A DNA stretch of 64,000 nt from an uncultured Clostridia bacterium (GTDB lineage: Bacteria > Bacillota > Clostridia > Saccharofermentanales > Saccharofermentanaceae), in contig CAMJPC010000001.1 of NCBI GenBank assembly GCA_946407705.1, forward strand, positions 248,001 to 312,000, in the 5' to 3' direction. Positions 9,205 to 18,161 of the stretch are shown in pieces. The notes under the pieces are model-generated. The model was not told the origin of the DNA and made no database searches. It was given only the letters and a program-made list of their open reading frames with translations. The first letter of the stretch is position 1, and each line of letters begins with the position of its first letter. Both the position numbers and the translations under genes were made by a program.

Positions 9205-10063
9205 ATTCACAAACCCCTATACGTTCTCCCATTTTAACCTTTGTCTCTATCCCGTTTCCACTCATTTCGAGGATGTCACCGTCAACCTTTATCTTATCCT
9301 TCTCGAAAAACAGAACGATGGTTGATCCGCCCTGTTCGAAATATCCTTTTTCCTGGCCTTTCTCAAATTGCAGAGCGCCGTTGTTCTTTATCCGTCCCAC
9401 AAGGAGCGCGCCTACTTCGATATAGATGACCTTTCCGAAATGATCGGTATCCAGAACATTTACGATGCGGTGATTCTCTTTGTAGATCTTGTACTTTGAT
9501 GATATCGAACTGACCGTGTGAAGTTTTCCTTTGATCTCGTTTGAAGACAATACCCTGCCGGAATCGATAAAGCAGTAGTGGTGATAGTCATCCATCGAAA
9601 GCCTGAACACGAGTGCTTTGCCGCCTGCAAAAGAGCTGACATCAGTACAGTTTCCGGTTATCTCATCCGGAGTATAAACACTGCCCTTAACCGTGAACTT
9701 CAGATCGTCATTTATGTCATAGCAGAGCACCTTGGAATCTGCCGGTGAGATGACCGCGTTTACTTCACCATCAACAGGCCTTTTGCCGGGCTTTATGCTG
9801 CGGGTGAAAAAGTCGGAGAAGGACTCGTATTCCCTGTCTTCAAAATCGCTCATGTTGATATTGTATTTCTCTACAAACGGAGTGATCTTTTTCGCGCTCG
9901 ATCTGCGCCTGTCTTTGGATGTTGCCATACTTGAGAAAACAGGCAGAAGGATGAACTTCGAAAGCACCCTTCCGTACCAGGTGTTATAGAGCTTTTCAAG
10001 GTAATTTCCGCCGTACTGGCTGTCTTCGATAAAACTCTTATCCTGTCTTACGTAGATCTTCAT
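9197..10063 (-). CDS. psd: Phosphatidylserine decarboxylase-type proenzyme
   Basis: A 288-residue phosphatidylserine decarboxylase proenzyme, which makes phosphatidylethanolamine-like lipids. The family marks are YESFSDFFTRSIKPGKRP (about residues 75-92), SPADSKVLCYD, the DYHHYCFIDSGRV motif with the catalytic His pair, LHTVSS, and the self-cleavage site GGST near residues 245-248, where Ser becomes the pyruvoyl group. Many bacterial enzymes have LGST; GGST occurs in other branches of the family. The start is ATG at 10063, which overlaps the phosphatidyltransferase stop as ATGA; a longer reading would run far into that gene. Substrate could be phosphatidylserine, a plasmalogen form or an ether lipid serine ester. 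Confidence 0.9.
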   Translation of the reverse strand: MKIYVRQDKSFIEDSQYGGNYLEKLYNTWYGRVLSKFILLPVFSSMATSKDRRRSSAKKITPFVEKYNINMSDFEDREYESFSDFFTRSIKPGKRPVDGEVNAVISPADSKVLCYDINDDLKFTVKGSVYTPDEITGNCTDVSSFAGGKALVFRLSMDDYHHYCFIDSGRVLSSNEIKGKLHTVSSISSKYKIYKENHRIVNVLDTDHFGKVIYIEVGALLVGRIKNNGALQFEKGQEKGYFEQGGSTIVLFFEKDKIKVDGDILEMSGNGIETKVKMGERIGVCEYV

Positions 10064-10677
10064 TTGACACAAACGATATAAACTGTAAACAGTGCGATCG
10101 CCAGAAGCATCAGGAAGATATAACCCTTCTTCCCCGGCTTGATGAACTTGAGCTTCATTACGAAAAGAACCGCCATCACAGCCATGGCAGCGCAAAGGAT
10201 GTAACCGGTGACTGCAATATCAAGCCATATGGAAGATAAATACAGCAAAGGGAATATCATTGCCGCATATGTTACCGGAAGACCAGTATAGTATTTGACC
10301 GGAGAATCCTTGTCTTCACTTTCTTCCTGGCAGACATTGAAATATGCGAGCCTGCATACACCGAACAAAACATAGATGGCACATGCGGTTACCGAATACC
10401 ATTTAACGCCGCATATTGTTATCAGAAGAACAACAGGAAGCGTGACAAAGCTGACTACATCAATCAATGAATCCAGCTGGATGCCGAATCTCTTTTCTTC
10501 TTCAGTTCTCTTGCACATCCTTGCTATCGTGCCGTCGAAAAGATCGCATATTCCTGCACCCATGAAGCAAATCATCGCAAACCTGTTGAGACCGGACATT
10601 ATAAGGATCATCGAAGCAACCGAAAGGAGCATTCCGACATATGTGACTATTACCGACTTGTTCCACTTGCCGATCAT
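10060..10677 (-). CDS. pssA: CDP-alcohol phosphatidyltransferase, probable phosphatidylserine synthase
   Basis: A 205-residue polytopic membrane enzyme that transfers a phosphatidyl group from a CDP-lipid to an alcohol. The signature D-x2-DG-x2-AR-x(n)-G-x3-D-x3-D is complete: Asp45, Asp48-Gly49, Ala52-Arg53, Gly65, Asp69 and Asp73. The spacer between AR and G is 11 residues, a little longer than the usual eight or nine. Placement directly before a PS decarboxylase (four-base overlap) and length point to serine as the acceptor, as in bacterial and archaeal PS synthases of the PssA type. It starts one base after the upstream gene ends. The CDP-lipid donor is probably supplied by the CarS-like gene of the same operon. 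Confidence 0.85.
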   Translation of the reverse strand: MIGKWNKSVIVTYVGMLLSVASMILIMSGLNRFAMICFMGAGICDLFDGTIARMCKRTEEEKRFGIQLDSLIDVVSFVTLPVVLLITICGVKWYSVTACAIYVLFGVCRLAYFNVCQEESEDKDSPVKYYTGLPVTYAAMIFPLLYLSSIWLDIAVTGYILCAAMAVMAVLFVMKLKFIKPGKKGYIFLMLLAIALFTVYIVCVK

Positions 10678-10678
10678 G

Positions 10679-13198
10679 TTATTTGTCTCCGTTTATCGTA
10701 ACGACACCGGTCGCGCCGTCGATCGTGATGGTCTGTCCATCCTTGATCTTCGTAAGTGCATCGTGGCAGTTTACTATCGCAGGTATTCCATATTCGCGCG
10801 ATACGATGGCTGCATGACAGAGTATTCCGCCGTACTCGGTAACGATACCCGAAAGGATCGCGAACTTAGGCGTCCATCCGGTATCAGTAAATCTCGTGAC
10901 GAGGATATCATTCTGCTGCAGTCTGTCGATCTCAGAGAAATCATAGATTACCCTTGCGGTACCCGTTACCATACCGTTGTTTGCGCCGATGCCCCTGATC
11001 GCATCTTCACCTGCGGCAGATGAAGCCGATGATGCGTTGCTGAAGATCTCACCGATCTCGTTCTCGCTCATGAAATTGCGGAACGAATCGTAGTATCTCC
11101 TGTTCTTGCCGATTATGTCTTGAAGATCGTCAACGGAAAGCTTGCCGTTAAGATAATCCCAAACGTTTCCGACCTTGAGCATCCAAATGTCTTCTTCCTT
11201 TTCAAGAACATTCTCGCTGACGAGTTTCTTGGAAAGCTCAACGGTATAGACTCGGATCAGATAATAGAATCTTGTCGATACGTCTCTGAATTCCTCACGC
11301 CACCAGAGCATGCGGCGCATTCCGTCAACCTTTTTCCTGATCTTGTTGTACTTTGATGCGCTGAGGTCCTTCTCAAGGGAAGCGAAGATCACATCGCTCT
11401 TGAGCTTGCCTTCCTTCCTGTCCTTCTCGGGACCGAAATCACCGGTGAGCGGGAGCATGTCCTTAACAGATACGATGAGCGGGAGCGGATCTTCATAGTA
11501 GCACGGATAAGTGACATCAAGTTCCTTATCGGAATGATATCCGAACTTGTCAATGATGTTCTTCATCTCAGGGATTAAATATTCACCGTTGTCTATGTTT
11601 TTCGTGATCTCTTCCGCGGATGTGTTTTTCCAGTATGAGAGCGCATTGCCGTCATTCAAGATCTTTCTTGAAAGATCCCACATCGCATAGAACGGAAGCA
11701 TGTGGGAAATGTTGTCGATGCTTCCCAGGAGCGTTAAGTATTCGCTCTCGGATACATACTTAAGAAGTCCGTCCTTATAGAGCGACTGATGGATCGTGTT
11801 GATGAATATCTGCCAGAAATACGTCGTCTCGCTGTGCAGATAGATATCGTGGGTCAGGGTCATGAACCGTGACTTGATGTCGTCGATCGTGTGGTTGTCG
11901 TAATTCTTCTTGTATTCCTCATAGGTCTTCAGCAGATCGCCTTTTAATGTCTCGGCGTTCTCGCTTCTTTCCTTGAGGATCTTCTTCTGGGCAAGAGCCA
12001 TACGCGCTATGTGGATGAGTGCGCCGGGGGTTGCTCCCGTAACATGTCCGTCGCCTTCGTATGTGCGTCTGATACCGTACTCCTGGTCGAACTCCCTTTC
12101 CCTGTATCCGACGACCTGGCTCATCGCGAGCTTGACTACGGAAAGATTCCAGTAGGGTCTGCCGTAATACATCTCGCCGAGCTTTCTTGCGAGGTCCTTT
12201 TCGGTGAGGATCTTCGAATCAAGGATGAATTTCCTTAATGAATGTTCCCAGATGTATTCGTAAAGACTCCACATGTACGGAGTGCAGACAGATGCTGATA
12301 CGCCGCCGTCTTTGAAGTCCGCGGTCGTCCAGATGTCCTTGAGGTCACCGTAATTAATCTTGGTGATGCTCCTTGCCTGCAGGATATAGAGTTCATTGTT
12401 CTCCACTGCGAATTCGATGTCGCAGGGATATCCGAAGTGGATCTGGATATCAGAAAAGACCTTTCCCATCTTTTCGAGCATGGCACTGTCAAGAAGACCA
12501 CTGGCCTTGGCTGATACAGCCTTCATCTCGTATCTGTCGTACTCATACTGTTCGGGATTGACCTTGCCGCTTACGATGTTCTCGCCAAGGCCTTCGATGA
12601 CCTCAATGAGCATTCTCTTATCGTTGCCGGTTACGGGATTGACCGTAAAGCAGATACCGCTCAACTCGGAATCGACCATCTCCTGAACAACGACGGCCAT
12701 CGCAAGATCATCGGGATCGATCTTGTTGGTCGCGATATAGCTGATGCCCGTTTTATCGAACATCGAACGGTAACAGTCGATGACTTTCCCGGCGATTGCC
12801 TCAGCGCCTTTAGTGTTGAGGAACGTCTTATACTGTCCTGCAAAGGAGAACTCAGCGAGATCCTCTTTCGTTGCGGATGACCGGACTGCGTAGCTCTTGG
12901 AATCATCGGTCATCGAAGCAATCTTCGATATCGTCTCTTCATCAGCTTTAAGGCCTTCGAAAAGAGCTTCGACTGCTTCGCCTGTTGTCTGCGCATTTTC
13001 GGCGGTGAGCTTACTCATCAGCGCCGAGATCTTATCAGCTATGCCGTTTTTCTTAACGAACGAACGGTATTCCTCAGCATCCAGGACTATTCCGTCGGGA
13101 ACGTTGAAACCGGCTTTTCTCATCTCTACGAGATTGCCGGCTTTGTTGCCTGATTCATTCTTTGTTGATTCGATTCCTGAACTAATCTTGTAGATCAT
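10679..13198 (-). CDS. PEP-synthase-like phosphotransferase, full-length (first of two)
   Basis: An 839-residue protein with an N-terminal ATP-grasp domain (GNKAGNLVEMRKAGFNVP at 17-34, AVRSSATKEDLAEFSFAGQY near 108-127, VVQEMVDSELSGICFTVNPVTG, and DIEFAVENNELYILQARSI near 260-278), a 450-residue middle section and a C-terminal phospho-His domain with GGILCHAAIVSREYGIPA (His near residue 795). There is no PEP/pyruvate barrel, so it is not a PEP synthase or pyruvate phosphate dikinase proper; the layout is that of rifampicin phosphotransferase and related enzymes. AAAGGA precedes the ATG at 13198. It lies between a CDP-lipid synthase gene and a phosphatidyltransferase gene, so phosphorylation of a lipid alcohol is inferred. 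It differs clearly from the sister at 6041-8296, so the two may act on different substrates or as partners. Confidence 0.8.
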   Translation of the reverse strand: MIYKISSGIESTKNESGNKAGNLVEMRKAGFNVPDGIVLDAEEYRSFVKKNGIADKISALMSKLTAENAQTTGEAVEALFEGLKADEETISKIASMTDDSKSYAVRSSATKEDLAEFSFAGQYKTFLNTKGAEAIAGKVIDCYRSMFDKTGISYIATNKIDPDDLAMAVVVQEMVDSELSGICFTVNPVTGNDKRMLIEVIEGLGENIVSGKVNPEQYEYDRYEMKAVSAKASGLLDSAMLEKMGKVFSDIQIHFGYPCDIEFAVENNELYILQARSITKINYGDLKDIWTTADFKDGGVSASVCTPYMWSLYEYIWEHSLRKFILDSKILTEKDLARKLGEMYYGRPYWNLSVVKLAMSQVVGYREREFDQEYGIRRTYEGDGHVTGATPGALIHIARMALAQKKILKERSENAETLKGDLLKTYEEYKKNYDNHTIDDIKSRFMTLTHDIYLHSETTYFWQIFINTIHQSLYKDGLLKYVSESEYLTLLGSIDNISHMLPFYAMWDLSRKILNDGNALSYWKNTSAEEITKNIDNGEYLIPEMKNIIDKFGYHSDKELDVTYPCYYEDPLPLIVSVKDMLPLTGDFGPEKDRKEGKLKSDVIFASLEKDLSASKYNKIRKKVDGMRRMLWWREEFRDVSTRFYYLIRVYTVELSKKLVSENVLEKEEDIWMLKVGNVWDYLNGKLSVDDLQDIIGKNRRYYDSFRNFMSENEIGEIFSNASSASSAAGEDAIRGIGANNGMVTGTARVIYDFSEIDRLQQNDILVTRFTDTGWTPKFAILSGIVTEYGGILCHAAIVSREYGIPAIVNCHDALTKIKDGQTITIDGATGVVTINGDK

Positions 13199-13210
13199 AA
13201 ATCTTTCCTT

Positions 13211-13813
13211 TTAGAACATATTCTTGCGCAGATGCGCGAAATAAAGCAGCATGTTGAAGATAATGTGCGTTACCGCCCCGACTACCACATAGACGAAGTA
13301 ATACCATACCGGGAGCGGATGGAAGATACATACGACCAGAACGCATCCGAAGATCGAATCTGCCTGGTCTAAGAAAACGAAAAGTACTTTCTGCCAGCCC
13401 TTCATCGTCTTTCCGGGTTCTATTCCGAGACGCCTCTTAAGAAAACTGTTGGGAAGTTCAAAGACCGCATAGGCAAAACCTATGAGCAATCCCGTAAGAA
13501 GGTTGAATGTAACGGTATTCTCATGCTCCATGTAGAAGAAATCATGAGAAGCAAGCGCAGGTGAAGCCTTGCAGATGAGTCCCCAGATAAAAGTCATCAG
13601 CGTTCCGAGGAAAAGATATCCCACAAAGCCCTTCCAAGTCTTGTTCTCGCCAAAGATACGTCTGCCGTCCCTGAAGTTCTTTCCTGCATCCATGGGCTTT
13701 TTGAGAAAGCCGAGGACCGGGAGCTTGCAGAATACCATATTGAAGATCCCTGCAAATATGACCGGCATAAGTGTCACATACATATATGCCAGGTTTGTAA
13801 GGACGCTTTTCAT
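13211..13813 (-). CDS. CDP-archaeol synthase (CarS)-like CTP:lipid cytidylyltransferase
   Basis: A 200-residue membrane protein with about five hydrophobic segments. The stretch at residues 41-62, with DAGKNFRDGRRIFGENKTWKG, is the signature of the CarS/DUF46 family, which activates phosphatidic-acid-like lipids with CTP to CDP-lipids; CarS makes CDP-archaeol in archaea. Ordinary bacterial CdsA is longer and carries a different C-terminal signature, which is absent here. ATG at 13813 lies five bases after the upstream stop; the longer reading from 13852 overlaps that gene and has no better ribosome site. It begins the enzymatic part of the operon and would feed the CDP-alcohol phosphatidyltransferase. 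The bacterial members of this family have no settled substrate that I know of. Confidence 0.78.
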   Translation of the reverse strand: MKSVLTNLAYMYVTLMPVIFAGIFNMVFCKLPVLGFLKKPMDAGKNFRDGRRIFGENKTWKGFVGYLFLGTLMTFIWGLICKASPALASHDFFYMEHENTVTFNLLTGLLIGFAYAVFELPNSFLKRRLGIEPGKTMKGWQKVLFVFLDQADSIFGCVLVVCIFHPLPVWYYFVYVVVGAVTHIIFNMLLYFAHLRKNMF

Positions 13814-13817
13814 AGCT

Positions 13818-16694
13818 TTACCATTTCCATTCTTTAAACAGTCTCTTGCCATCTGACGAATGACGCTTGCGCCATTCGTTGCCGGCCGCGATGACTATCA
13901 TGATGACGCCTGCAATGAGCAGATACAAAAGCCATGCCATAGATGACCAGAACGTCGCCGACAGATAGACCGCTATGCCGATGATAGACACAACTCCAAG
14001 TATAAACCAAAGCCTGCTTTTTTGTATAAAAGAAAATAAGAAAATACCGCCGGCGGCAACTCCGGTCACGATCAGGTCGAACGTCTCGCCCGTGGACGCA
14101 GCCGAAATGCCCTCTACCGTAAGGCAGATCGTAACCACTGCAAACCACGAATATTTAAGGGCTTTCTCTCGCGCAGGCTTGATCAGGAACCTTATTACTG
14201 CCGCGTCAGCCAGTATTATGGCCAGTACGAATTCCGTCATGTACACATCGGAAAGATTGATAAACGGCTGATCGATCAGAGCGGCTGCAACGGGTATCGA
14301 AGCAATCGCCGCAACGATCTTTGCAGGCATCTTGGTCCTGCCGATGTAATTGAAGATCATGAGTGCGACAGTTACGAATATGAGCGACCATACGAAATCC
14401 GTATCCTTGAAGCAAAAGACCAGGATCAAAGGCAAGAATCCGAGATAATCGATTCCGGCCACAGAAATGATCCTCTTTCTGTAGAAAAGCCGGCCGAGCG
14501 CAAACTGTGCAAGAATGATCACGAATATGACGATATCGAACAAGGCCTTGCTCTGAATGTGGACAGATTCTGTCAAGAATTCGCCGACAGAAAACTCGAA
14601 GACCAGCATCGGAATAAAGACGAAAAACTCGTTTCCGCAGAAATACATCGCAATCAATACCAAAGGCATCGATATGATCATCCATTTCCAATCAAAAGCT
14701 TCAAGCGAAATGACGACCCAGACACAGAACATTGCGCTTACGATGTGCTTCAGGATCTTTGCATAAGGGACAAGTTTTTCTTTTTTGAATACCGGAGCGA
14801 ACCGCATCAGAACAAGTGCTCCTGCCATGACCGCGTACATCACGCAGTAAGCCAGATGGAAGCCAAAATGACGTGATCCCGTCATATCAAGGATGATCCC
14901 CGGAACAAATGCCACATATGCAGGAGCATTGAGCGCAAGCGCGGAGATTACCAGTGTCGGAATGCTGAGCGTGTCCTTCTTCTTTGCGCCAAGATAGTAA
15001 TTATATACAAGAAGCAGCGATGCAAGGAGTAAAAGAACCCCGTTTGCAGAGACCAAAACAGCCACATCTGTCGTGAATATTGTTCTGAAGCTTCTAAATC
15101 TGTCGTGGTTCTGTGCTCCGGCAAGACCTATCGTTCCGAAGAAGATGGAAGCCCACAACATTACCTCCGAAGCGATCCTTATCCTGAGATCGTCTTTGAC
15201 GAAGCGTCTGATGACAGTCAGGATAATGGCCGTTGCGAGCGGTATGGGCATAACGAGGAGAAAATACTGTGTTTCTTTCTTGTCACCGATCAGCATTACC
15301 ATAAGTTCGACGCTCATTATGTAATACCAGGAAGCAGCAAGTGCGGCGTTTATACCGCCGGAAGTTTTCGTTTTCGCGAAGTACGCGGACATCGATGACA
15401 TGATCACCGCAATGCCCGACATTATTATCACAGGTACATGTACCGGTTCCCACCCGCTGTCAATCAAAAGTATGAAGAGTACCGGAACTACGGTAAAGAG
15501 AATGTCTGACAAAAGTGTGCGGATCTTCGTGATGAAGAACACGATATAGAGCACTGCGAAAAGAACGAATACCATCCAGGCAGATTTGGGATAATCGAAA
15601 TCAAAGCAAACGACTGCCATGAAAATGGAGAGAGCCGCAAACGGAGCCATCTTATTGACCCATTCTCTCTTCGGCGTATATTTCGCATGAAGGATCAAAG
15701 CCACGTTCGCAAGAACGGAACCGATAAGGACGAAAATGTTCTCTGAACCGTCTGCCAAAGCTACGGGAACAGATATGAGCATCATGAGAACAGAACCGAA
15801 AGTCAATATCTCAGCATAGATCTTAAATGATGTCTTTCCGAAATCCGGATTGAATGCAAGGATGACGCGGAGTATCACCGCCAGCAAAGCGATCGCGATA
15901 AAGATACATTCGTACGGATATAAGTAATTGGATTCCTCACCTATCTGGCCGGATACGAAAACGACAAGCCAGGTAAACGAGAAATAAGTGATCCCGGTAT
16001 AGAACTTGGAATTATAAATGTACTTGCCTATGATCGCTGACAAAGCCATGAGAAGCGATGCGACCGCGGCTACAAGCCATCCGTTTCCTCCCGAGAACGA
16101 GAACCACTTGCCAAGGAGCTTGAACATTCCGACTCCGACAACGACTATCGGACCAAGAAAGCTTCCTAACGTATAGAATGCGAAGCCTGTCTGTTTTAAT
16201 TTGAGTACCTTTCCTGAAAGGAATGACAGGAAGTAAACGACCGCAACTGCCGCGATAAGGGTGAGCGCCCTTGCGGCATTACCCATAAAGCTCCAGGAGA
16301 CCGAGAGGAATGCTGCGCCCACGATGGTAAGGAGCAGAACGCCGACACCGAAAGTGATGCTCGTGCTGCTGATCTTCGATCTTTTCGAAGGCGCAGTTGC
16401 GGGCTGTACCTGAGGCGCAGCTTCAGGCTGCTCAGCAGGCACTGGCTTGAAGCCGGGTACGGTCTGAACTTGAGGTGCAGCAGGAACTTGCGGAGCAGCC
16501 GGAACATGTGTCTCAACTTGATAAACACGGCCTGCGGCTACAGACTGCTGGTTATGGATATCCTGCTTTATCCGGAATACTTCCCTTCGGGCATCGATGT
16601 ACTTGCGGATAAAAGAAATAAGCAGTATCTGAAGAGCAATCGTATATGGAATAACAAAAAGAACACAAAAGATTCCCAAATCATCAAGATCCAT
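13818..16694 (-). CDS. Large polytopic membrane protein (SCO7613-like / DUF2157-like)
   Basis: A 958-residue protein with one N-terminal hydrophobic helix (about 5-28), a cytoplasmic linker (about 30-110) rich in Ala, Pro, Val and Gln with repeats of APQVQ and APQVPAA, then some 24 closely spaced hydrophobic segments to the C-terminus. The pattern of paired helices with short loops matches uncharacterised clostridial proteins annotated as SCO7613 C-terminal domain or DUF2157. No catalytic motif is visible. GGGGAG precedes ATG at 16694. It is first in the lipid operon (four-base gap to the CarS-like gene), so a role in handling or flipping the lipid product can be proposed but is not shown. 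Confidence 0.6.
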   Translation of the reverse strand: MDLDDLGIFCVLFVIPYTIALQILLISFIRKYIDARREVFRIKQDIHNQQSVAAGRVYQVETHVPAAPQVPAAPQVQTVPGFKPVPAEQPEAAPQVQPATAPSKRSKISSTSITFGVGVLLLTIVGAAFLSVSWSFMGNAARALTLIAAVAVVYFLSFLSGKVLKLKQTGFAFYTLGSFLGPIVVVGVGMFKLLGKWFSFSGGNGWLVAAVASLLMALSAIIGKYIYNSKFYTGITYFSFTWLVVFVSGQIGEESNYLYPYECIFIAIALLAVILRVILAFNPDFGKTSFKIYAEILTFGSVLMMLISVPVALADGSENIFVLIGSVLANVALILHAKYTPKREWVNKMAPFAALSIFMAVVCFDFDYPKSAWMVFVLFAVLYIVFFITKIRTLLSDILFTVVPVLFILLIDSGWEPVHVPVIIMSGIAVIMSSMSAYFAKTKTSGGINAALAASWYYIMSVELMVMLIGDKKETQYFLLVMPIPLATAIILTVIRRFVKDDLRIRIASEVMLWASIFFGTIGLAGAQNHDRFRSFRTIFTTDVAVLVSANGVLLLLASLLLVYNYYLGAKKKDTLSIPTLVISALALNAPAYVAFVPGIILDMTGSRHFGFHLAYCVMYAVMAGALVLMRFAPVFKKEKLVPYAKILKHIVSAMFCVWVVISLEAFDWKWMIISMPLVLIAMYFCGNEFFVFIPMLVFEFSVGEFLTESVHIQSKALFDIVIFVIILAQFALGRLFYRKRIISVAGIDYLGFLPLILVFCFKDTDFVWSLIFVTVALMIFNYIGRTKMPAKIVAAIASIPVAAALIDQPFINLSDVYMTEFVLAIILADAAVIRFLIKPAREKALKYSWFAVVTICLTVEGISAASTGETFDLIVTGVAAGGIFLFSFIQKSRLWFILGVVSIIGIAVYLSATFWSSMAWLLYLLIAGVIMIVIAAGNEWRKRHSSDGKRLFKEWKW

Positions 16695-16730
16695 ATTATC
16701 TCCCCTTTCGGACTATCCCCTGTTAGCGTG

Positions 16731-16759
16731 ATAATAGCATTGAGAAAAAATCAAGTAAA
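16731..16759 (-). promoter_or_regulatory. Candidate promoter of the lipid operon
   Basis: On the minus strand TTTACT (16754-16759) and TATTAT (16731-16736) are 17 bases apart, about 40 bases before the start codon of the large membrane protein. A 19-base palindrome adjoins the -35 box. Confidence 0.5.
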
Positions 16760-16760
16760 G

Positions 16761-16779
16761 TACTTTGATTATCAAAGTA
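16761..16779. promoter_or_regulatory. 19-bp perfect palindrome between serpin and lipid operon
   Basis: TACTTTGAT-T-ATCAAAGTA is a perfect inverted repeat with nine-base arms around one central base. It lies one base upstream of the -35 box of the minus-strand lipid operon and about 95 bases upstream of the plus-strand serpin. Length and symmetry suit a dimeric repressor or activator. No candidate regulator is encoded nearby. Confidence 0.5.
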
Positions 16780-16874
16780 AGTTCTGCCACAAAATTACCG
16801 CAGTAGTAATATGCAACTAAACGGACCTGATATCTGTCTCTATGGTATAAGACAAAAACACGGAGGATAACGGC

Positions 16875-18155
16875 ATGAAAACGTTTCCCATAAAGAAAGC
16901 AATGGCAGCAGCACTATTAGCTTCAATGCTCTTCACAGGCTGCGCTCAGAAACAGGCATCCGCTCCAGTAAAAAATGATACTGATGTAAAAACGGAGATA
17001 AACCTGAATGAAGTCGCTTCCAAATCTTTCGACGAAGATAAGATGAACGCTGAATACAGCAGATACAGTTTTGATCTGATGGCTCAGGTCGCCGCGAAAG
17101 TAAAGAAGAACTGCAATATAATGATCTCCCCTGCTTCCATCATGATGGCTCTGGACATGTGTGCCGCGGGCGCCAAGAGCGAGACATTAAAGCAGCTGAC
17201 TGATCTTTTCGCGAAGGACGAGGATCCGCTCGAACAGCAGGCTTTCGCAGCTGATCTCATGAAGAAGATCAACAATGCCGGGAAGGTTGAATTTGCTTGT
17301 GCCAACGCGATCTGGACCAACGAGAGCATCATGGATAACAACATGAACTCCGAATACAGGAACTATATCCGTAAGACTTTCGATGCTGAATTCAGATCAG
17401 TCAAGTTTGGTCCCGTAACGCATGAAGAGATCAACAAATGGGTAGAAGATAAGACCAACCACATGATCAAGGACGTCGTTCCGGAACTTGATCCCGCCAC
17501 CGTCATGGTCCTGGTCAATGCCATCCGTTTTGAAGCAAAGTGGGCCAATCCGTACAAGGACAGCGACATATCAAATCTGGTCTTCCACGGTGTTGACGGA
17601 GATAAGACTACGCCAATGCTTTCGAGCAAAGAAAAAGATTACTTCCAAACCGCAAAAGCCACAGGATTCATCAAATACTATGAGGATAATGACTACGCCT
17701 TCCTCGCGATCCTGCCGGCAGACGAAAAAGCGAATGCAAACGAATTCATCAAGACCTTTACATATAACGATTACAAAGAGTTCGTAAACAGCCGCAAGTC
17801 CGTTTCCGTTCATGCCATAATGCCCGAATTCAAATCCGATTTCGAGCAGGTAATGAACGATGAACTGAAAGGCCTTGGAGCAACTGACGCTTTCAATCCG
17901 GACAAAGCCGATTTCACGGGAATAGCAAATTCAGTCAACGGCAGGATCTTCATCTCACAGGTCATTCATAAGACTCACATCGAAGTAGACAGAAAAGGCA
18001 CCAAGGCAGCAGCTGCCACAGTGATCATCACCAAGTACAACGGGGCGGTAACGGGTCGTTTCGAGACGGTTATCTGCGACAGACCGTTCGTTTACGCGAT
18101 AGTCAATGTCAAAACGATGAATCCCGTTTTTATCGGAACGGTAAATAACGTCTGA
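16875..18155 (+). CDS. Serpin, secreted lipoprotein
   Basis: A 426-residue serine protease inhibitor of the serpin family with a lipoprotein signal peptide (Lys-rich start, hydrophobic helix, LFTGC with the lipidated Cys near residue 22). Serpin motifs include NIMISPASIMMALDMCAAGAKSET, VLVNAIRFEAKWANPY, FISQVIHKTHIEVDRKGTKAAAAT and a C-terminal DRPFVYAI. The hinge before the reactive loop is GTKAAAAT, small residues as in inhibitory serpins, so the loop should be able to insert and trap a protease. By simple counting the scissile bond falls near KYN-GAV, but this is uncertain. GGAGG lies eight bases before ATG. It is alone on the plus strand, divergent from the lipid operon and ending six bases from ribF. 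Likely role: protecting the cell surface from host or rival proteases. Confidence 0.92.
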   Translation: MKTFPIKKAMAAALLASMLFTGCAQKQASAPVKNDTDVKTEINLNEVASKSFDEDKMNAEYSRYSFDLMAQVAAKVKKNCNIMISPASIMMALDMCAAGAKSETLKQLTDLFAKDEDPLEQQAFAADLMKKINNAGKVEFACANAIWTNESIMDNNMNSEYRNYIRKTFDAEFRSVKFGPVTHEEINKWVEDKTNHMIKDVVPELDPATVMVLVNAIRFEAKWANPYKDSDISNLVFHGVDGDKTTPMLSSKEKDYFQTAKATGFIKYYEDNDYAFLAILPADEKANANEFIKTFTYNDYKEFVNSRKSVSVHAIMPEFKSDFEQVMNDELKGLGATDAFNPDKADFTGIANSVNGRIFISQVIHKTHIEVDRKGTKAAAATVIITKYNGAVTGRFETVICDRPFVYAIVNVKTMNPVFIGTVNNV

Positions 18156-18161
18156 AAGAGA

